From: Lithospermum erythrorhizon
Lineage: Eukaryota > Streptophyta > Magnoliopsida > Boraginales > Boraginaceae
Direction: 5' to 3'
Assembly: GCA_019722365.1 (NCBI GenBank)
Contig: JADFUC010000271.1
Coordinates: forward strand, 496,001 to 560,000
Length of the DNA: 64,000 bases
Made by a program: the position numbers and the translations under genes
Notes under the pieces: model-generated
Told to the model about the DNA's origin: nothing
The model's database searches: none
What the model saw: the letters and a program-made list of their open reading frames with translations, nothing else
Shown: piece by piece, positions 13,393 to 25,858 of the stretch
Layout of the letters: each line of letters begins with the position of its first letter
Numbering within the stretch: position 1 is the first letter of the stretch

Positions 13393-14485
13393 TGTGTTTA
13401 TTATAACTTGACAGCAGTCTGAATTAGAAATTAAGTAAAACGAAAGAAAATACACGAGAGTTTTAAGAATATCCCAAACAAACGTTTGTTTGGACTAATT
13501 AGCTGAATCATAAAGAATTTATTTCTCTTGGATGGAGAGGCATACAGATTTATTGAAATAATTGAAGGTAATCTTTACTAAAAAGTCTACAAAGACATAA
13601 GTTATTTGGTGAAAATAAAAACTAAAATAAGGCCCTTTTATAGGACCAGCCAGTGAAGCCCAAGCTGCAAAAGTTTATATGTGAGACTTTAGCATAACTA
13701 AATTTAAGGCATTTCTAACACGAAGTAATATTGAATTTGTCGATCTAGATGATCTTTAATCCGTCTAGATGATCTTTCAGAAATGTACCTTCCTACATTC
13801 GAAGGCCAAATAGAAGGCGTTGTTTGAGAGAGAAACTTGTTGGTTTAAGCTCTTGAGGTCGTATAAAGACTCTACAGCTTATCTACGATCAAGCGATTGT
13901 GTCTTGTTCGAAGCGCGGCGATGATATCGTCATAGGTGATAACATGACGTTGAATGTGCGCTTCTCGCCAAGTCTTAATATTGAGGTTGAGGTTGAGCAT
14001 TGGCTTAAATCGGAGGTGTCGAAGCCGCTTCGTTTAAGCGATGTATTGCTTTGCATGGTATGCTTCGCATGGAAACCTCGACGCTTGAACTTTTCACCCA
14101 ATGCAAATTAGATGTGTTGGCAGCTCACGATGCAGGTTTGTTATAGCGAGCAACGTGTTTGTTATAACCTTGAGCAACCCGATCTGAGCTGGGAATTAAG
14201 TAAAAACATACGAGTTTTCTGAGATACTCGAACAAGCGTTTGTTTGGGTAATCACTTGAGATCACGAAATTCCTTTATAACGGACCAGGAGGCCAGGTAC
14301 AAGATTTCGCTTGAATAATTGAGGTAATGCTCTTTAAAGAGTCTTTACAAAGCGTAAGTTATTTAATTGAAAATAAAAACTAAGAAGTTAAGGTGTACAT
14401 AGAATGGTATTAATACTTCACAAAAGTTTATATAGGCTTTTAAGCATGCTTAAATTTAAGGCATTTCTAACACAAGTAATTGAGA
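13393..14485. mobile_element. Pair of ~330-bp LTR-like direct repeats flanking a short unique segment
   Basis: Copy one (about 13393-13728) and copy two (about 14156-14485) share many blocks in the same order, such as gtt(t/g)attataac, aattaagtaaaa, caa(a/g)cgtttgtttgg, gtaagttattt/ataagttattt, gaaaataaaaacta, aaaagtttatat and aaatttaaggcatttctaacac. Both begin TGT. The ~430-bp interior is richer in GC than the surroundings. Overlapping ORFs of 70 codons lie on both strands there (13889-14111), and neither resembles a known family. I found no recognisable primer-binding site or polypurine tract, so 'decayed small LTR element' is an inference; a tandem duplication is the alternative. Confidence 0.5.
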
Positions 14486-15072
14486 TTAATATAAAATAGT
14501 CAATGTTATTATAATACTTAATTTAAATGTAGTGAAAATAGAAGTTTACAAAAAAAAAAAGAATGAATTAGAAAAATAAACTTTTGGTTGGTTTTCGAAT
14601 CATCCGAATTTGAAATTGCTTAAAAGCTTAATTGATACGGCGACTCTGACTCCCCAACCTTAATTTCACACACAATCATCAAAACTTTATCATCACAAGA
14701 GCATAAATAGATGAATTATTATTGTTTCTACAATATATAAAGTAAATAAGATCAATGGTGCGAATGTGCGATTATTAAACCGTGTTTACACAATATTCCA
14801 TCATGTATACTTTCATATTCTATATATACAGGCAGGCCGTAAAGCAGCATTATTCCAAAGATGAAACAAAAAAATCCCTTTTGTAGCCCTTTTGACATTT
14901 GCTTGTTATAAAAATTCAATTTGATACTCAAATTCAGTATATATAGATAGGGGTACTCTTATGAATATATAAGCATACACATACATATATATCAATTAAG
15001 TTTACCTTTAATTTGTTCAACATATATTTACATCTTGAATAACTATTGCATCTAATTAAGGCTCACATCAAT

Positions 15073-15768
15073 ATGAAAAAGCCAGCAGAGGACCAACTTA
15101 TTGTTAACCAACACACTCCTCCAGCAGGTAGCCTATTATTATTTGTCATCTTTCGACTTTTAACAATTACTGAAATACATATTACAATATTTGTTTACTA
15201 ATTACTGAAATACATATTACAATATTTGTTTACTTAACGATCTTCATGGTGTTGTGATGTTCAATAGTTTGGTGGCGTAGGACGAGTTTTTAAAGTTTGA
15301 ACAGCTCTTTGTTGGCAATACCTACTTTGATTTGCATGGCAACATATTCTCTACTTTATTTGTAGCAATTACTCTAAGCTTGTATTTAATTAGGAATTTA
15401 TGTATTAGTTATTGTAATCTTAATATGCGTATTAGATTATTTAGCAATATTATGTAATCGTGTGCTTCGTATTTAATTTAAAAAAATGATCCTTCGTTCT
15501 TAGGTTACCCAACGGATGAAAATATTCCAACTGGAAAGAAGAAGAGATTCTTTAGCCGATCAAAGCCAAAAGGTGAAAGGGGCTTCATAGAAGGATGGTA
15601 ATAAGTACTTCTTATTATTACTTTATATTATATCATCAAATCTTCAAATAAATAAATATAGTATTAATCTCATCATGGTACTTACACTATTTTCTTGATT
15701 GATGATGATGATACATATGCAGCCTATTTGCGCTTTGTTGCTGCTGGGTTTGTGAGATGTGCTTTTAA
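15073..15768 (+). CDS. CYSTM (cysteine-rich transmembrane) micro-protein, three exons
   Basis: Small plant proteins with a Cys-rich C-terminal membrane module, mostly linked to stress tolerance; several dimerise at the plasma membrane (family knowledge). Exons 15073-15127, 15504-15597 and 15723-15768 join with GT-AG introns and keep frame, giving 64 residues. The N-terminus is hydrophilic (MKKPAEDQLIVNQHTPPAGYPTD in outline), followed by a basic stretch (GKKKRFFSRSKPKGERG) and the CYSTM tail FIEGCLFALCCCWVCEMCF ending at TAA. The first exon's 'PPAGYP' and the tail with Cys at residues 50, 55-57, 60 and 63 are typical of the family. Exon 3 is tiny and read in a frame that a simple ORF scan would miss. 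Intron 1 carries a 35-bp tandem duplication (15165-15234). Confidence 0.87.
15165..15234. repeat. 35-bp perfect tandem duplication in CYSTM intron 1
   Basis: The unit beginning aattactgaaatacatatta is present twice back to back (15165-15199, 15200-15234) with no differences seen, so it is probably young. Confidence 0.9.
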
Positions 15769-16936
15769 TAAGGATATCACAATGGATTATCATATTGGAA
15801 TATTGTTGGAGCCTCTTTCCATGCATTATGTGATGTTCCTTAATCAACGACTACTAGCTAGTTTATTTATACTATTCTCCATTTGGTGTTTTTAATTTCC
15901 TACATATATATGTATGTCTCGTGTGCTAATAAGGCTTTCATCCTGCTGTTACAAGCAAATTATTGATGATATATATTTGATACAGATCGGAGTATGTTCA
16001 TCTACTTCTGAACATCATGTTTTATTACTCCATTTTAAAATTATAATGAAGAATGCATATGGCGATGAAGCACAATAAAATATATCTATGGATTTATTAT
16101 GTGTTTTGCTTAATTAATTTCATCAGGCTCATTGAACTATCATGTACATATCAATTTGTATCTTGATACTTTCATCATCAACCAAACCATATCGCTACAT
16201 ACCAAACATTTATATGTTATAAAGTATAAACAAATATTGAAAAAAAAAAATAGTTGATTAAGATTTTGTGTGGTTAAAATTGAAAATTTTGAAATGACTA
16301 GTCAATTTTTTCATTTTTTTTTATATTCGACTTTCATAAAGTATAAGCATTAAGAATAAATATATGACGAGTTAATAAAAGTATGCAATTTATAGTAATC
16401 ATGATCAAAATTATATTGAAAAAAGATGCATGGTATTATATAATGAAATATTAATATCTCATTAAATTGAAGCAAATCATAATAACTACTCCATTTGGAA
16501 TATAGTTTAAATAAGTTGAAAACAATATCCATACTATTTTCAATTTCATTGAAGTTGACAAAATATGTATTCAATAGAAAAAACCCTCAAAAAATGTGTT
16601 TTGGAATAAAAATACTCAAAAAATAATTAGTGCTTTTGAAGAGCACACAAGTGAGTAGTGGATAGAGCAAGGCCAACCATAGAACACTAAATCAGGTAGT
16701 TGACTTCTTGTCCTCTTCATGGTTTCTTGTGTTCACCACTTTCTTGCTACAGTCTTACCTATCAATTGAAGTAAGCTTCTTCATTTATGGAACTTATTAT
16801 AATTTTTATGAAGTGTACAATAATTTTTTTATCAATTAATATGTATTATTAAATAAAGTTATATTCTTTCAAGAATTTGGTACTTTTGGATGCTCATTAT
16901 TGAATTTTAGTGAACTTGATTATATATTGGAGAACT
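15769..16936. other. 3' flank of CYSTM gene and 5' region of LCYB
   Basis: No ORF of note. The last ~300 bases before the LCYB ATG probably hold its promoter and 5' UTR; I cannot place a TATA box or a 5' UTR intron with confidence. Confidence 0.4.
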
Positions 16937-18454
16937 ATGGATACTTTGCTTATTATTCATAACAAACTTCAGTTTCCACACCCATGTAGTAGTTTTACTG
17001 ATAAAGTTGGTGTCTTTAGCTATTTGAAGCCTTGTACTCAAGAAAATGTTAAGTTGGGTTCTAGAAGAAGTTATGCTAGATGGGGTAGAGGTGTTTGTGC
17101 TAAGGTTAGTAGTAGTGAACTTCTTGAGTTGGTTCCAGAAACCAAGAAGGAAAATCTTGAGTTTGAGCTTCCTATGTATGACCCCTCGAAAAGTATTGTG
17201 ATGGACTTAGCTGTTGTTGGGGGTGGTCCTGCAGGGCTTGCTGTTGCTCAGCAAGTTTCTGAGGCAGGCCTTTCTGTGTGCTCGATTGATCCGTTCCCGA
17301 AATTGATTTGGCCAAACAACTATGGTGTTTGGGTGGATGAGTTTGAGGCAATGGATTTGTTAGATTGCCTTGATACGACCTGGTCGGGTGCCACGGTGTT
17401 TATCAATGACAATTCGACCAAAGATCTCGGTAGGCCTTATGGCAGAGTCAATAGAAAACAGCTGAAATCCAAAATGATGCAAAAATGCATTTCTAATGGT
17501 GTTAAGTTTCATCAAGCTAAGGTGATCAAGGTTATTCATGAAGAATCCAAGTCTTTTTTAATTTGCAATGATGGCGTCACTATCCAGGCTTCTGTAGTCC
17601 TTGATGCCACCGGCTTCTCTAGATCTCTGGTTCAGTACGATAAGGTATATAATCCAGGTTATCAAGTGGCTTATGGTATTTTGGCCGAAGTGGAGGAGCA
17701 CCCTTTTGATGTAAATAAGATGGTTTTCATGGATTGGAGAGACTCGCATCTTATTAATAATCCGGAACTGAAGGAGAAGAACAGTAGGTTACCCACTTTT
17801 CTTTATGCAATGCCATTTTCTAAGAATAGAATCTTCCTTGAAGAGACATCTCTGGTAGCTCGGCCTGGTTTAGCCATGGATGATATACAGGAAAGAATGG
17901 TAGCTCGTTTGAAGCACTTGAGTATCAAAATTACTAGCATTGAAGAAGATGAAAGATGTGTCATTCCGATGGGAGGTCCTCTCCCCATACTACCTCAAAG
18001 AGTAGTAGGAATTGGAGGTACAGCTGGAATGGTGCATCCCTCAACTGGATACATGGTAGCTAGGACTCTTGCAGCAGCTCCGGTTGTTGCCAATGCAATA
18101 GTAAAATACCTTGGTTCAGAGACAAGTTTTATGGGTAATGAGTTATCTGCTGAGGTATGGAAAGATCTATGGCCGATAGAAAGGCGAAGACAGAGAGAAT
18201 TCTTCTGCTTTGGCATGGATGTCCTGCTTAAGCTTGATTTGCCTGCCACAAGAAGGTTTTTTGACGCATTCTTCGACTTGGAGCCACGTTATTGGCACGG
18301 TTTCTTGTCATCACGGCTCTACCTTCCCGAGCTCTTAGTTTTCGGGCTTTCTCTATTCTCACATGCCTCCAATACTTCAAGGTTAGAGATAATGGCAAAG
18401 GGAACTGTCCCACTGGTAAATATGATCAACAACTTGCTTAATGATAGAGAATAG
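16937..18454 (+). CDS. LCYB: Lycopene beta-cyclase, chloroplast/chromoplast
   Basis: Converts lycopene to beta-carotene (via gamma-carotene) by closing beta-ionone rings, and delta-carotene to alpha-carotene together with epsilon-cyclase; it is a membrane-associated plastid flavoprotein that needs reduced FAD (family knowledge). This is a single exon of 505 codons, close to the usual ~500 residues, and LCYB genes are typically intronless. The ATG at 16937 gives the family start MDTLL..HNKL; the frame is open upstream, but without an ATG that suits the family. Residues 1 to about 80 look like a transit peptide. A dinucleotide-binding motif is at 93-100 (VVGGGPAG), the conserved MDWRD at 265-269, the FLEET motif at 300-304, and GTAGMVHPSTGYMVAR at 361-376. 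The absence of any plastid-to-chromoplast capsanthin-synthase hallmark favours LCYB over CCS. No lesions seen; convergent with P5CR about 1 kb downstream. Confidence 0.97.
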   Translation: MDTLLIIHNKLQFPHPCSSFTDKVGVFSYLKPCTQENVKLGSRRSYARWGRGVCAKVSSSELLELVPETKKENLEFELPMYDPSKSIVMDLAVVGGGPAGLAVAQQVSEAGLSVCSIDPFPKLIWPNNYGVWVDEFEAMDLLDCLDTTWSGATVFINDNSTKDLGRPYGRVNRKQLKSKMMQKCISNGVKFHQAKVIKVIHEESKSFLICNDGVTIQASVVLDATGFSRSLVQYDKVYNPGYQVAYGILAEVEEHPFDVNKMVFMDWRDSHLINNPELKEKNSRLPTFLYAMPFSKNRIFLEETSLVARPGLAMDDIQERMVARLKHLSIKITSIEEDERCVIPMGGPLPILPQRVVGIGGTAGMVHPSTGYMVARTLAAAPVVANAIVKYLGSETSFMGNELSAEVWKDLWPIERRRQREFFCFGMDVLLKLDLPATRRFFDAFFDLEPRYWHGFLSSRLYLPELLVFGLSLFSHASNTSRLEIMAKGTVPLVNMINNLLNDRE

Positions 18455-19474
18455 GCTTTGGGATCCCCTTTTCCTTTATGATACATGAGATGATGTAAGT
18501 GGCTCTGAACAATTTACCACACCAAGTAAAGAATGACACTTTCAGTTGTTACCTCTTTAAGTCTGCCAACAAGTGGCTTTTTCAAATTTCAATTTACTGT
18601 TGGAACAGAATTCTTTTGGGAGTAATTATCAACAACTTTCTGAAGTTTAGGTATTGAAATTAAAGGAGAATGCAGTAAGTAATTGCTTCTTAGATGCATT
18701 GTTCCATCTTAGCCATCATATTCGCGGTTCTGATAGTTGCAAAAACTAAGGATAATTTGTTCATTCTGATAAAACAAGAGTGTGTACATAGAATATGAGA
18801 GCTTGTGTTTCTTCTCCGAATTGTATACAAGAATTTCTACTTCTAGGAGGTTGTCATGTAAACTTCACCATTGTTAATCTTGACTAGCATGCCAAAAGAA
18901 GTTTTTCGACGTCTTTTAGTGTCTTGGATATATTGTTGTACTGAAATACTGATGAAATGCTTTTGATACAAAATGAGATTGGAGTGTGTAGACTCTGAAA
19001 GCTGATTTTAACTCTTACATTATACTTGATGTTTTAGTATGATCATTGTTTTAGACAACTGAGAACACAAAGGATGATTCATATCTTCAATGTGGTAAGG
19101 AATAATGATAGAATATCAGATCACCTCATTGTTTTTTTTTTTTATTCTTTTATAATATTTCTTTAAAAAAATTCACAAGATTGCGACTTCAGGAAGTTGA
19201 AACTTTCAAAGTTAGAATTTGGTTAAAGCCTCAAAGTTTGTGTTTAGTTGCAAAAAACCAAACGTAAACTCTCTTAGGAAATGAGGAATTACTATAATAT
19301 CAATAACCATGTGTCAATGACAACTGATAAGATGAAACTACATTAATTTAATCGGAGAGAAAATCAACGTACATTTTAGGAGTAGAAAATCAGGATTGGT
19401 AAAGCTATAAGTAAAACTAGAAAGTTCTCTGAAACTCCTGTCCCTAAAAGAACAGAGGAATTAAGATGTCCATG
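18455..19474. other. Shared 3' region between convergent LCYB and P5CR
   Basis: About 1 kb between the stop codons of two convergent genes; it must hold both 3' UTRs. It includes a run of T (19131-19143). No coding feature seen. Confidence 0.5.
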
Positions 19475-22400
19475 TTAGTTCTGTGAAAGTTCCTTACTGC
19501 GTTTGGCAGCAGCAACGACAGCATTCATCAGAGTGCCGCGAAACCCTGCCTTTTCTAGTTCATGAATCCCAGCAATTGTTGTTCCACCAGGGGATGCAAC
19601 ATCGTCTTTCAGCAGGCCAGGATGCTTCCCTCCTTTGACTGCCATTGATGCTGCCCCTAGTACCTATAAACAGAAAAGGTGTTTATATGTGAAGATGGCT
19701 TTAAGCTATGCACATAACTTACATACATATGTGCTGATAACCAAATGCCTTCTCTGCAAGCAGATAACTTGGAAAAAAAACAGATAGATGTATGATCAAG
19801 GGCGAAAATGATTTCCCCAGGACCTAAAATGTGCTGACCAGGATGCATGTGTTCATAGAATCTAATGTGTGCACATCAAATTCCAGAGAAACAAAATAAA
19901 AATCATACAGAAAACATCATCAGATCATCCATTTAAATAAAGACCATGTGCCAGAAGGAACAATTTAACTTACAGTTTGAGATGCTAAACCTCGAGCAAG
20001 ATCTCGTGGTAGACCAGCAGCTACCCCTCCGTCAGCCAAAGCTTCAATTGCCAAGAATATGTATGCTGGTCCACTTCCACTGGAATTAAAGAAGGAAAAA
20101 AGTTAAGCTTCAAGAATATCATAGTTGAGAAAGTTGATACAAGATAGAGAGCAAGGGAGCAAGAATAGAGCTCTGGGTGTGTGTAGAAGAGGGTAGTAAA
20201 TTAACACATTATGAAAACTCTAAAATATAAGGGTGTGGGACTGTGGGTTTAAGTTGGTGGACCAAACAACATAAATCAAGAGAGAAACCTACCTAAGGCC
20301 AGTGACCGCATCAAACAGTTTTTCATCAGCTCTCCACACCTTGCCAATTGCCCCAAAAATACTTTCAATTAGTTCTCCATCTTCTTTTGTTGATGCAGAA
20401 CCAAGACTCATGACTGCATAAAACAAATAATATTGAACACCTTTCTTTTGCATATAAAGTGATTCGATGAGGGTGTATAGATACACAGTAACCATATATA
20501 ACAGTTCCTTAGAACTAATGACAATGAACTCAGGTCGACAATATAAAACTAGATGAAAGTCGGTGCAAACTTTGGTGCAGGCTAATTTGTGTCTATGATA
20601 ATGCAAAACAGAAACAGAGAGGGCAAGACATACCTGACGATGCCTCGCCAACAGCAGCTGGAGTGTTTGGCATAACTCTAATAAATCGGTTGTGACCTGT
20701 CCACTCCTGCAGCCGAGTTCCAAACAGAAATTTAATATATCAACCCAAACAATTATTAAGATCCAATTCAGTGCATTAACTGAAAGCGTAAAAATGGCCC
20801 TTTCCACCACAATTTACTTGGTACTTTGCATTGGAACCAAATGAAATATAAATAATTTAACTAAGAAGTCGTGCAAAATATCCAATAGTATAGACCTGGA
20901 GATCTTTTAGTTTAACCCCCGCAACAACAGAAACTAAAAGTTTCTTGTCTGACAGAGAAGATTTCAACTGCAACGCCACATCTTTAACTGTAAATTAAGA
21001 AGATAAGAAAGATATATCAGAAGCATGGGAGATGCAAGATGCACTCCAAAAGTCAGAAAACAACAAGAAGCAGTTTGCAGGAATATAATATCAAATTATT
21101 GGTTCATAAATTGTATTGCTTTCACTTTTGAGAAACGACATACAGAACAAACAAATTAATTGAAAAATGGTAGATGGGAAAATGGTGGAGATGCAGCTTT
21201 TTTTTTTGTTGCTTCATCCTTGTTTCTGTGCTGCTATATACAACAAATCTATGACCAATCTCAACCCAATACATTAAAATATATAGAAACAAGAATCCCT
21301 AAATAATGCATAAACACTAATGAGGATAGTCCAAGCTTCAGAATCAACAAAAGAATAAACAATAAATATCGAACACTCTGTGGAAATGTATTTATACTTG
21401 AAGAAGATGATTATGCATAAAAGTGATCACCACACCATTGCTTTAAGTCACAAGGAGAAACATACCAACTTGAGGTTTCACAGAGAGTACGATCACATCA
21501 CTATCTTCAACCACCTGCATTGATAGAGACATCATGCAATTAGGAAAATAGTATAAACTTGAATATAAAAGGGTAATAATATACTTCACATTTGGCATGC
21601 TAGCGTAGACACCACTTTTTCTGTCCAATAAAGTAATTAATAAAAAAAATATTGACACTACAGCTAACCTCAATTCAAGAACTTGAGTGTATTTCAGTGA
21701 TACAAAATATAAAAATCAAATAATACTAAGTAAGCTACTGTAGTAATATCCAGAGTAACACAATAGCACTTGAAAGTTTTATACTCCATTCATCCCTAAT
21801 AGATTATCAATTTTTTACATCTGATATAATTGACTTTTTACATTGCAAACTAAAATATATCAATATATAAGAAATACATTCTGCTGCTTGCTGGCTGACA
21901 TAATAATTTAGGTTCAAACTAATAGTATCAACAAAGATTCAAACTTTGATAATTTTGATCATAAAAATCAAAATTGCCAATAATTTTAGGACATAAATAT
22001 GTTGAGCAAACCCTGGGCTTTCTCAATAAGGTAGCATCCTCCATCTCTAAAAGATTATCCATTTTTTAATATTGAGGATGTGGAAATCTACGAAACGAGC
22101 ATTGGACATACCTACAAGAGAAGGCATGCAGCCCAAGAATCATGCAATCCAATTGGTGTTAAATTAGAAATGCATACGATAAAGTAGTGAGCTACCGTTA
22201 TTTTTAGATGTGGGGCATTACATCTATGGACTCTTGGCTTATTCGGAGTCAATTCTCAACAACGATACTCAAATATTTTTAAATATCTTGTACAATATCT
22301 TGCGAAAAAATTATCATAATATTGAGTATAATTTTCACCTAGTTTACTATTCCACTTAAATGCAAAATCGTGATCGTTTAAATAATTTTAATTTTTCATA

Positions 22401-23098
22401 ATAGTTGATTATTTACAATTTTAATATACATTTTACAATTCAATGTAGTTTTTATATTTAGATATGAATTTTCTGATAAATATAGTTTTTATGACTCATG
22501 TCAAGGCTACATATAAAGTATTTTACATCTAACATGGTTTGTTAATTTGGATCATTGAAAAAACAAATGGGCCAATCTTTTAGTAAGGAGATAGTATTAC
22601 ATAAGCTTTTAATCTAACGAAACATTAAACATGAGTGTTAGAAAACGCTAACATACACAAACACAAACACGAACATAAATAAAAACCATTCATGAGCCAA
22701 TTTTAATTATAGATGTAATGAAATATTAAATAAAACCATAAAGAAATAAATAAAATTTGGTAAATTAGCGATGAAGAGAAGTATTAGATAATATTAGCAA
22801 TACATAAAATAGAATATGTCTAGAACAACTTTTTATAGAAGGTTGAGATAGCAGCAAGCTATTAAGCCATCGACAATAAATAAATTTGACAATAAACCTG
22901 TAGATTTTGTTGAAGAACTTGGACACCAAAGGATTCAAAAGCGGATCTTCGATCAGAACGGAGATGGGCAGTTTGGATTCGGGAGGGGGGCAATATTCCC
23001 GACGACACCACGCCACGTGCAATGCTCTCCGCCATTTTCCCAGCTCCGATGAACCCCAGCTTGAATGTGTCCGATGGAATTGCTATTACGTTAGACAT
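19475..23098 (-). CDS. P5CR: Pyrroline-5-carboxylate reductase, seven exons
   Basis: Last step of proline synthesis: reduces delta-1-pyrroline-5-carboxylate to proline with NADPH, mainly in cytosol. Exons on the minus strand are 23098-22898, 21514-21466, 20987-20896, 20706-20634, 20413-20293, 20079-19974 and 19663-19475, all with GT-AG introns in frame, giving 276 residues (Arabidopsis enzyme ~276). A Rossmann NAD(P) motif is near residues 13-30 ([18 protein letters not shown]). Other family signatures are [33 protein letters not shown] and [19 protein letters not shown]. An in-frame ATG also occurs at 23128, ten codons upstream. I chose 23098 because the resulting N-terminus matches the family and because the upstream ATG abuts a TATA-like sequence. 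Intron 1 (about 1.4 kb) contains Stowaway-like fragments. Confidence 0.96.
21780..22075. repeat. MITE-like fragments in P5CR intron 1
   Basis: Two related phrases in the same orientation (atactccattcatccctaatagattatcaattttttacat near 21782, and catcctccatctctaaaagattatccattttttaat near 22033) resemble Stowaway-type termini. Exact ends are unclear. Confidence 0.4.
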
Positions 23099-23130
23099 GT
23101 TTGCAGCTTGTTTTTCTATTTTGCTCATGT

Positions 23131-23140
23131 ATTTATATAC
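23131..23140 (-). promoter_or_regulatory. TATA-like box upstream of P5CR
   Basis: The minus strand reads GTATATAAAT, 33-42 bases before the chosen ATG. If used, the 5' UTR would be very short and the alternative ATG at 23128 would not be transcribed. Confidence 0.4.
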
Positions 23141-23639
23141 TTTTTATTCATTTCGGAGATCCGCAGTTGTTATTTATCAAATAATAGTCTACAAATCATA
23201 TCATTCGATTAAATCAGCTTGTCATTTATTCATTTGTTATAGATTACCAAATTACCAACCACTATATGGGTTAATGGGTATGTTGGATGTTGGCAATAGC
23301 AACTAATAGCACTTGTTTCTACGTCTTGGAAAATAATATGGTCAATGTCATTGTTTTGTTCGTGTAGGGAAACAATTATTAATAACTAAAATTATTAAAT
23401 TTTATAATTTTAATTTACATACATAAATTTAATTTGACAGTATAACTATGCACTAATAAAAATTTCAATAAAGAAAAAACATAAAATAGTTTTTTTTAAT
23501 ATTTCAATAAAGAAAAAACATAAAATAGTGTTCAATGTTGTAACGATTTTAATATTTTCTCATCGAAGCGAGTTTCGACAAAAATTAAGAGGAAATGGAG
23601 TCTAGATTTTTACCAAGTAGTAGAGGTTTAATGGATTAT

Positions 23640-25730
23640 CCATCATCTTGCATAAAATGATTCGTGTTTAACATGAGTAAAATGAATCGTGCTTTTCGAA
23701 TTAAGGGTAGGGGTTACTACTTGAGTATTTATGTGGGAAAACCCAATGAATTACGGTTGATTCGGTTTAGGCGTTTTGGGCAGAAACCCAAGCGCGGTCG
23801 ATTCGAATTGAGATGGAACGAAACCGGTTCGGTTCCCGTCCGGTTCGATCGGTTGATTCGGTTCACCGGTTATTTTCGGTTCGGTCGGTTGATTTATTTT
23901 CGGTTTTTGGTTTTCGGTTATTTTTCGGTTCGGTTACCGGTTGGCTTCAGGTTATATATATATATATAATATTTTATTTATTTTTTAATTAAAAATTGTC
24001 CGGTTCGATTCGGTTCCCGAACCGAACCTTCAGTTTTTATTTTTCGAAGACATCAGTTCAGTTCATCAGTTCTCAATTATTCCAGTTCAGTTGATTCGGT
24101 TCGGTTCGGTTGTATTTTGTTGGGCTTTAGTTGTAACTGTTATTCTTCTTAGTGTTAATGAGCATAGAGCAGTCCGTCTGTTGTATCGTAGGAGTAACAT
24201 TTCGGGCTTGAGACGAGGTCCGATCCTTAGGACTCGGTTTTTAGACCGGATTTGGTGGAAGCCAGCGAGTTCGATCGAATTTGATCTTGATATAGGGAAG
24301 GGAAAGAGCTAAATACTTCACTTGGCCGTATCGCTTGGTGTATCAGTGTGTAATGGTAAAAACTGCTCAAGTGGGCACATAAAGTGAAGAAATAGACTTG
24401 AAGACCCCCAACTTTGAAATCTTAATACTTATCATGCAATTCGTAGTCCCATTTGGTAAAATTGAGAATCCCTTTTTAGTTCCCATTTGACTCATTTAAA
24501 ATTTGAATTTATTTGAAATACCAAATCTACCCCTAACACTTTTCCCATAAATTATTGGCAGCAATAAAATATTACTCCGTAAGTACTACTGTACTAGGAA
24601 GAAAGTACTAGAGTATTAGGAAGAAGTACTAGAATATTAGGAAGTGCAAATTTGAAATTTTCATAATTAATTGTTGACTATTATAGTAAAAACATAATAT
24701 TCTTAGTAATAGAAAAAGTCAGAAAAGAATATAATTTAGGGATGGAGGAAATAATATTTTAATGCTTTTGGTGTAAAATAGAATTTTGATTTTTGTGTAT
24801 AAATTAAAAAATAATTCTTATATTTGATAAATTGGTATGAGGAGTTGATTATAGGAATTTTTTTAATAAATCTGGTGCAATTTCTCTTAGTCGTGTAGAA
24901 GCCAAAAAAATAGTTTTTTTTTTATAGGCTGGGAAAATATTTGGGCTTTGGATTAACCATTGGGTTTACAGTGATGCCGTCGTAGTGATATTCTCGGTCG
25001 GTTCGGTCGGGATATCAACGGGGCCGAGGACGACCGATAAACCCCTATCATATATTTTTCTTGGGCCAAGTAACCCGGTTGAATGCCTTTGATGGATAAT
25101 CGGTTGGTTTCGGACAGTTAAACAGTCAGGAAAAAACTGAGAAAATCTAAATCAAAACATAAATGAAAATCGAATTCAAATCCAAGAATTGAATAATTAT
25201 AAACCCCAAATCCAAACTTTAATTGAAATCAGAAAAACCTAATTAAAAAAATCTCAAATTAAAAACCCCAAATCAATAATTAAATAATTATAAACCCCAA
25301 ATCAAAAATAAAATTAACTTTTAAATGAACAAGAATGGTGTTGGAACCCACATGCAAGAGGATGAAAAAGGAGGGAGGGGGTGGTTTGGTTTCCACCTTG
25401 AGAAGAGGATGAGATGGGGGAGGGGGAAGGGTTAAGACTTACCGTAGAGACACTATAGGGGGAAAGGGCCGACTTGCGTGGAAGAGCGGTTGAGGGGGGA
25501 GGGCGGTTCCCTCGATCAGTGCTTAAAAATGAAATGGGTGGAGGTTTATTATTTTTTATTATATATTAATTTTGCTCGAATATGTGCGGTTCTATTGGTC
25601 GAATCCAACCGGTTCTCGGTCCAAAAAAAATAATCGAGGATCGAGCCCGGTAGCTTATTGGATAGATCTTTCAGTTCGGTCTTTTCGAGACCCAGTTTGA
25701 ATTAGTTTGGTTTGCTCCAGAGCTGCCATT
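23640..25730. mobile_element. CGGTT-rich, transposon-like sequence (probably non-autonomous DNA elements)
   Basis: Between about 23760 and 24110 'cggtt/ttcgg' units recur many times in one orientation (ttcggttcggttcggtt), then reappear near 24990-25090 and 25590-25700. Purine-rich tracts (25365-25500) and 'aaaccccaaatcaaa' repeats (25200-25320) lie between. Such CGGTT-rich subterminal repeats are common in plant hAT-like non-autonomous transposons; that assignment is inference, and I could not mark terminal repeats or a target-site duplication. No intact coding sequence. Confidence 0.45.
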
Positions 25731-25858
25731 ACTCCAAGTGCGAGTCTTGTGTGAAGCTTCCAGCAAAAGCAAACTCCATAACTATTGAATCTATATATCC
25801 AGCTCTCTAAAAATAATTCCAAATATACAATTTAGCACATTAAAAAAAAACAAAGAAG

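Noticed and set aside
13889..14111. Overlapping 70-codon ORFs on both strands
   Set aside because: No family resemblance and located inside the repeat-flanked element; kept only as part of that element.
16910..16936. Upstream extension of the LCYB frame from a TTG codon
   Set aside because: Plants start at ATG; the ATG at 16937 gives the family N-terminus MDTLL.
20289..20810. 173-codon minus-strand ORF
   Set aside because: It is P5CR exon 5 read through into its introns; the spliced model explains it.
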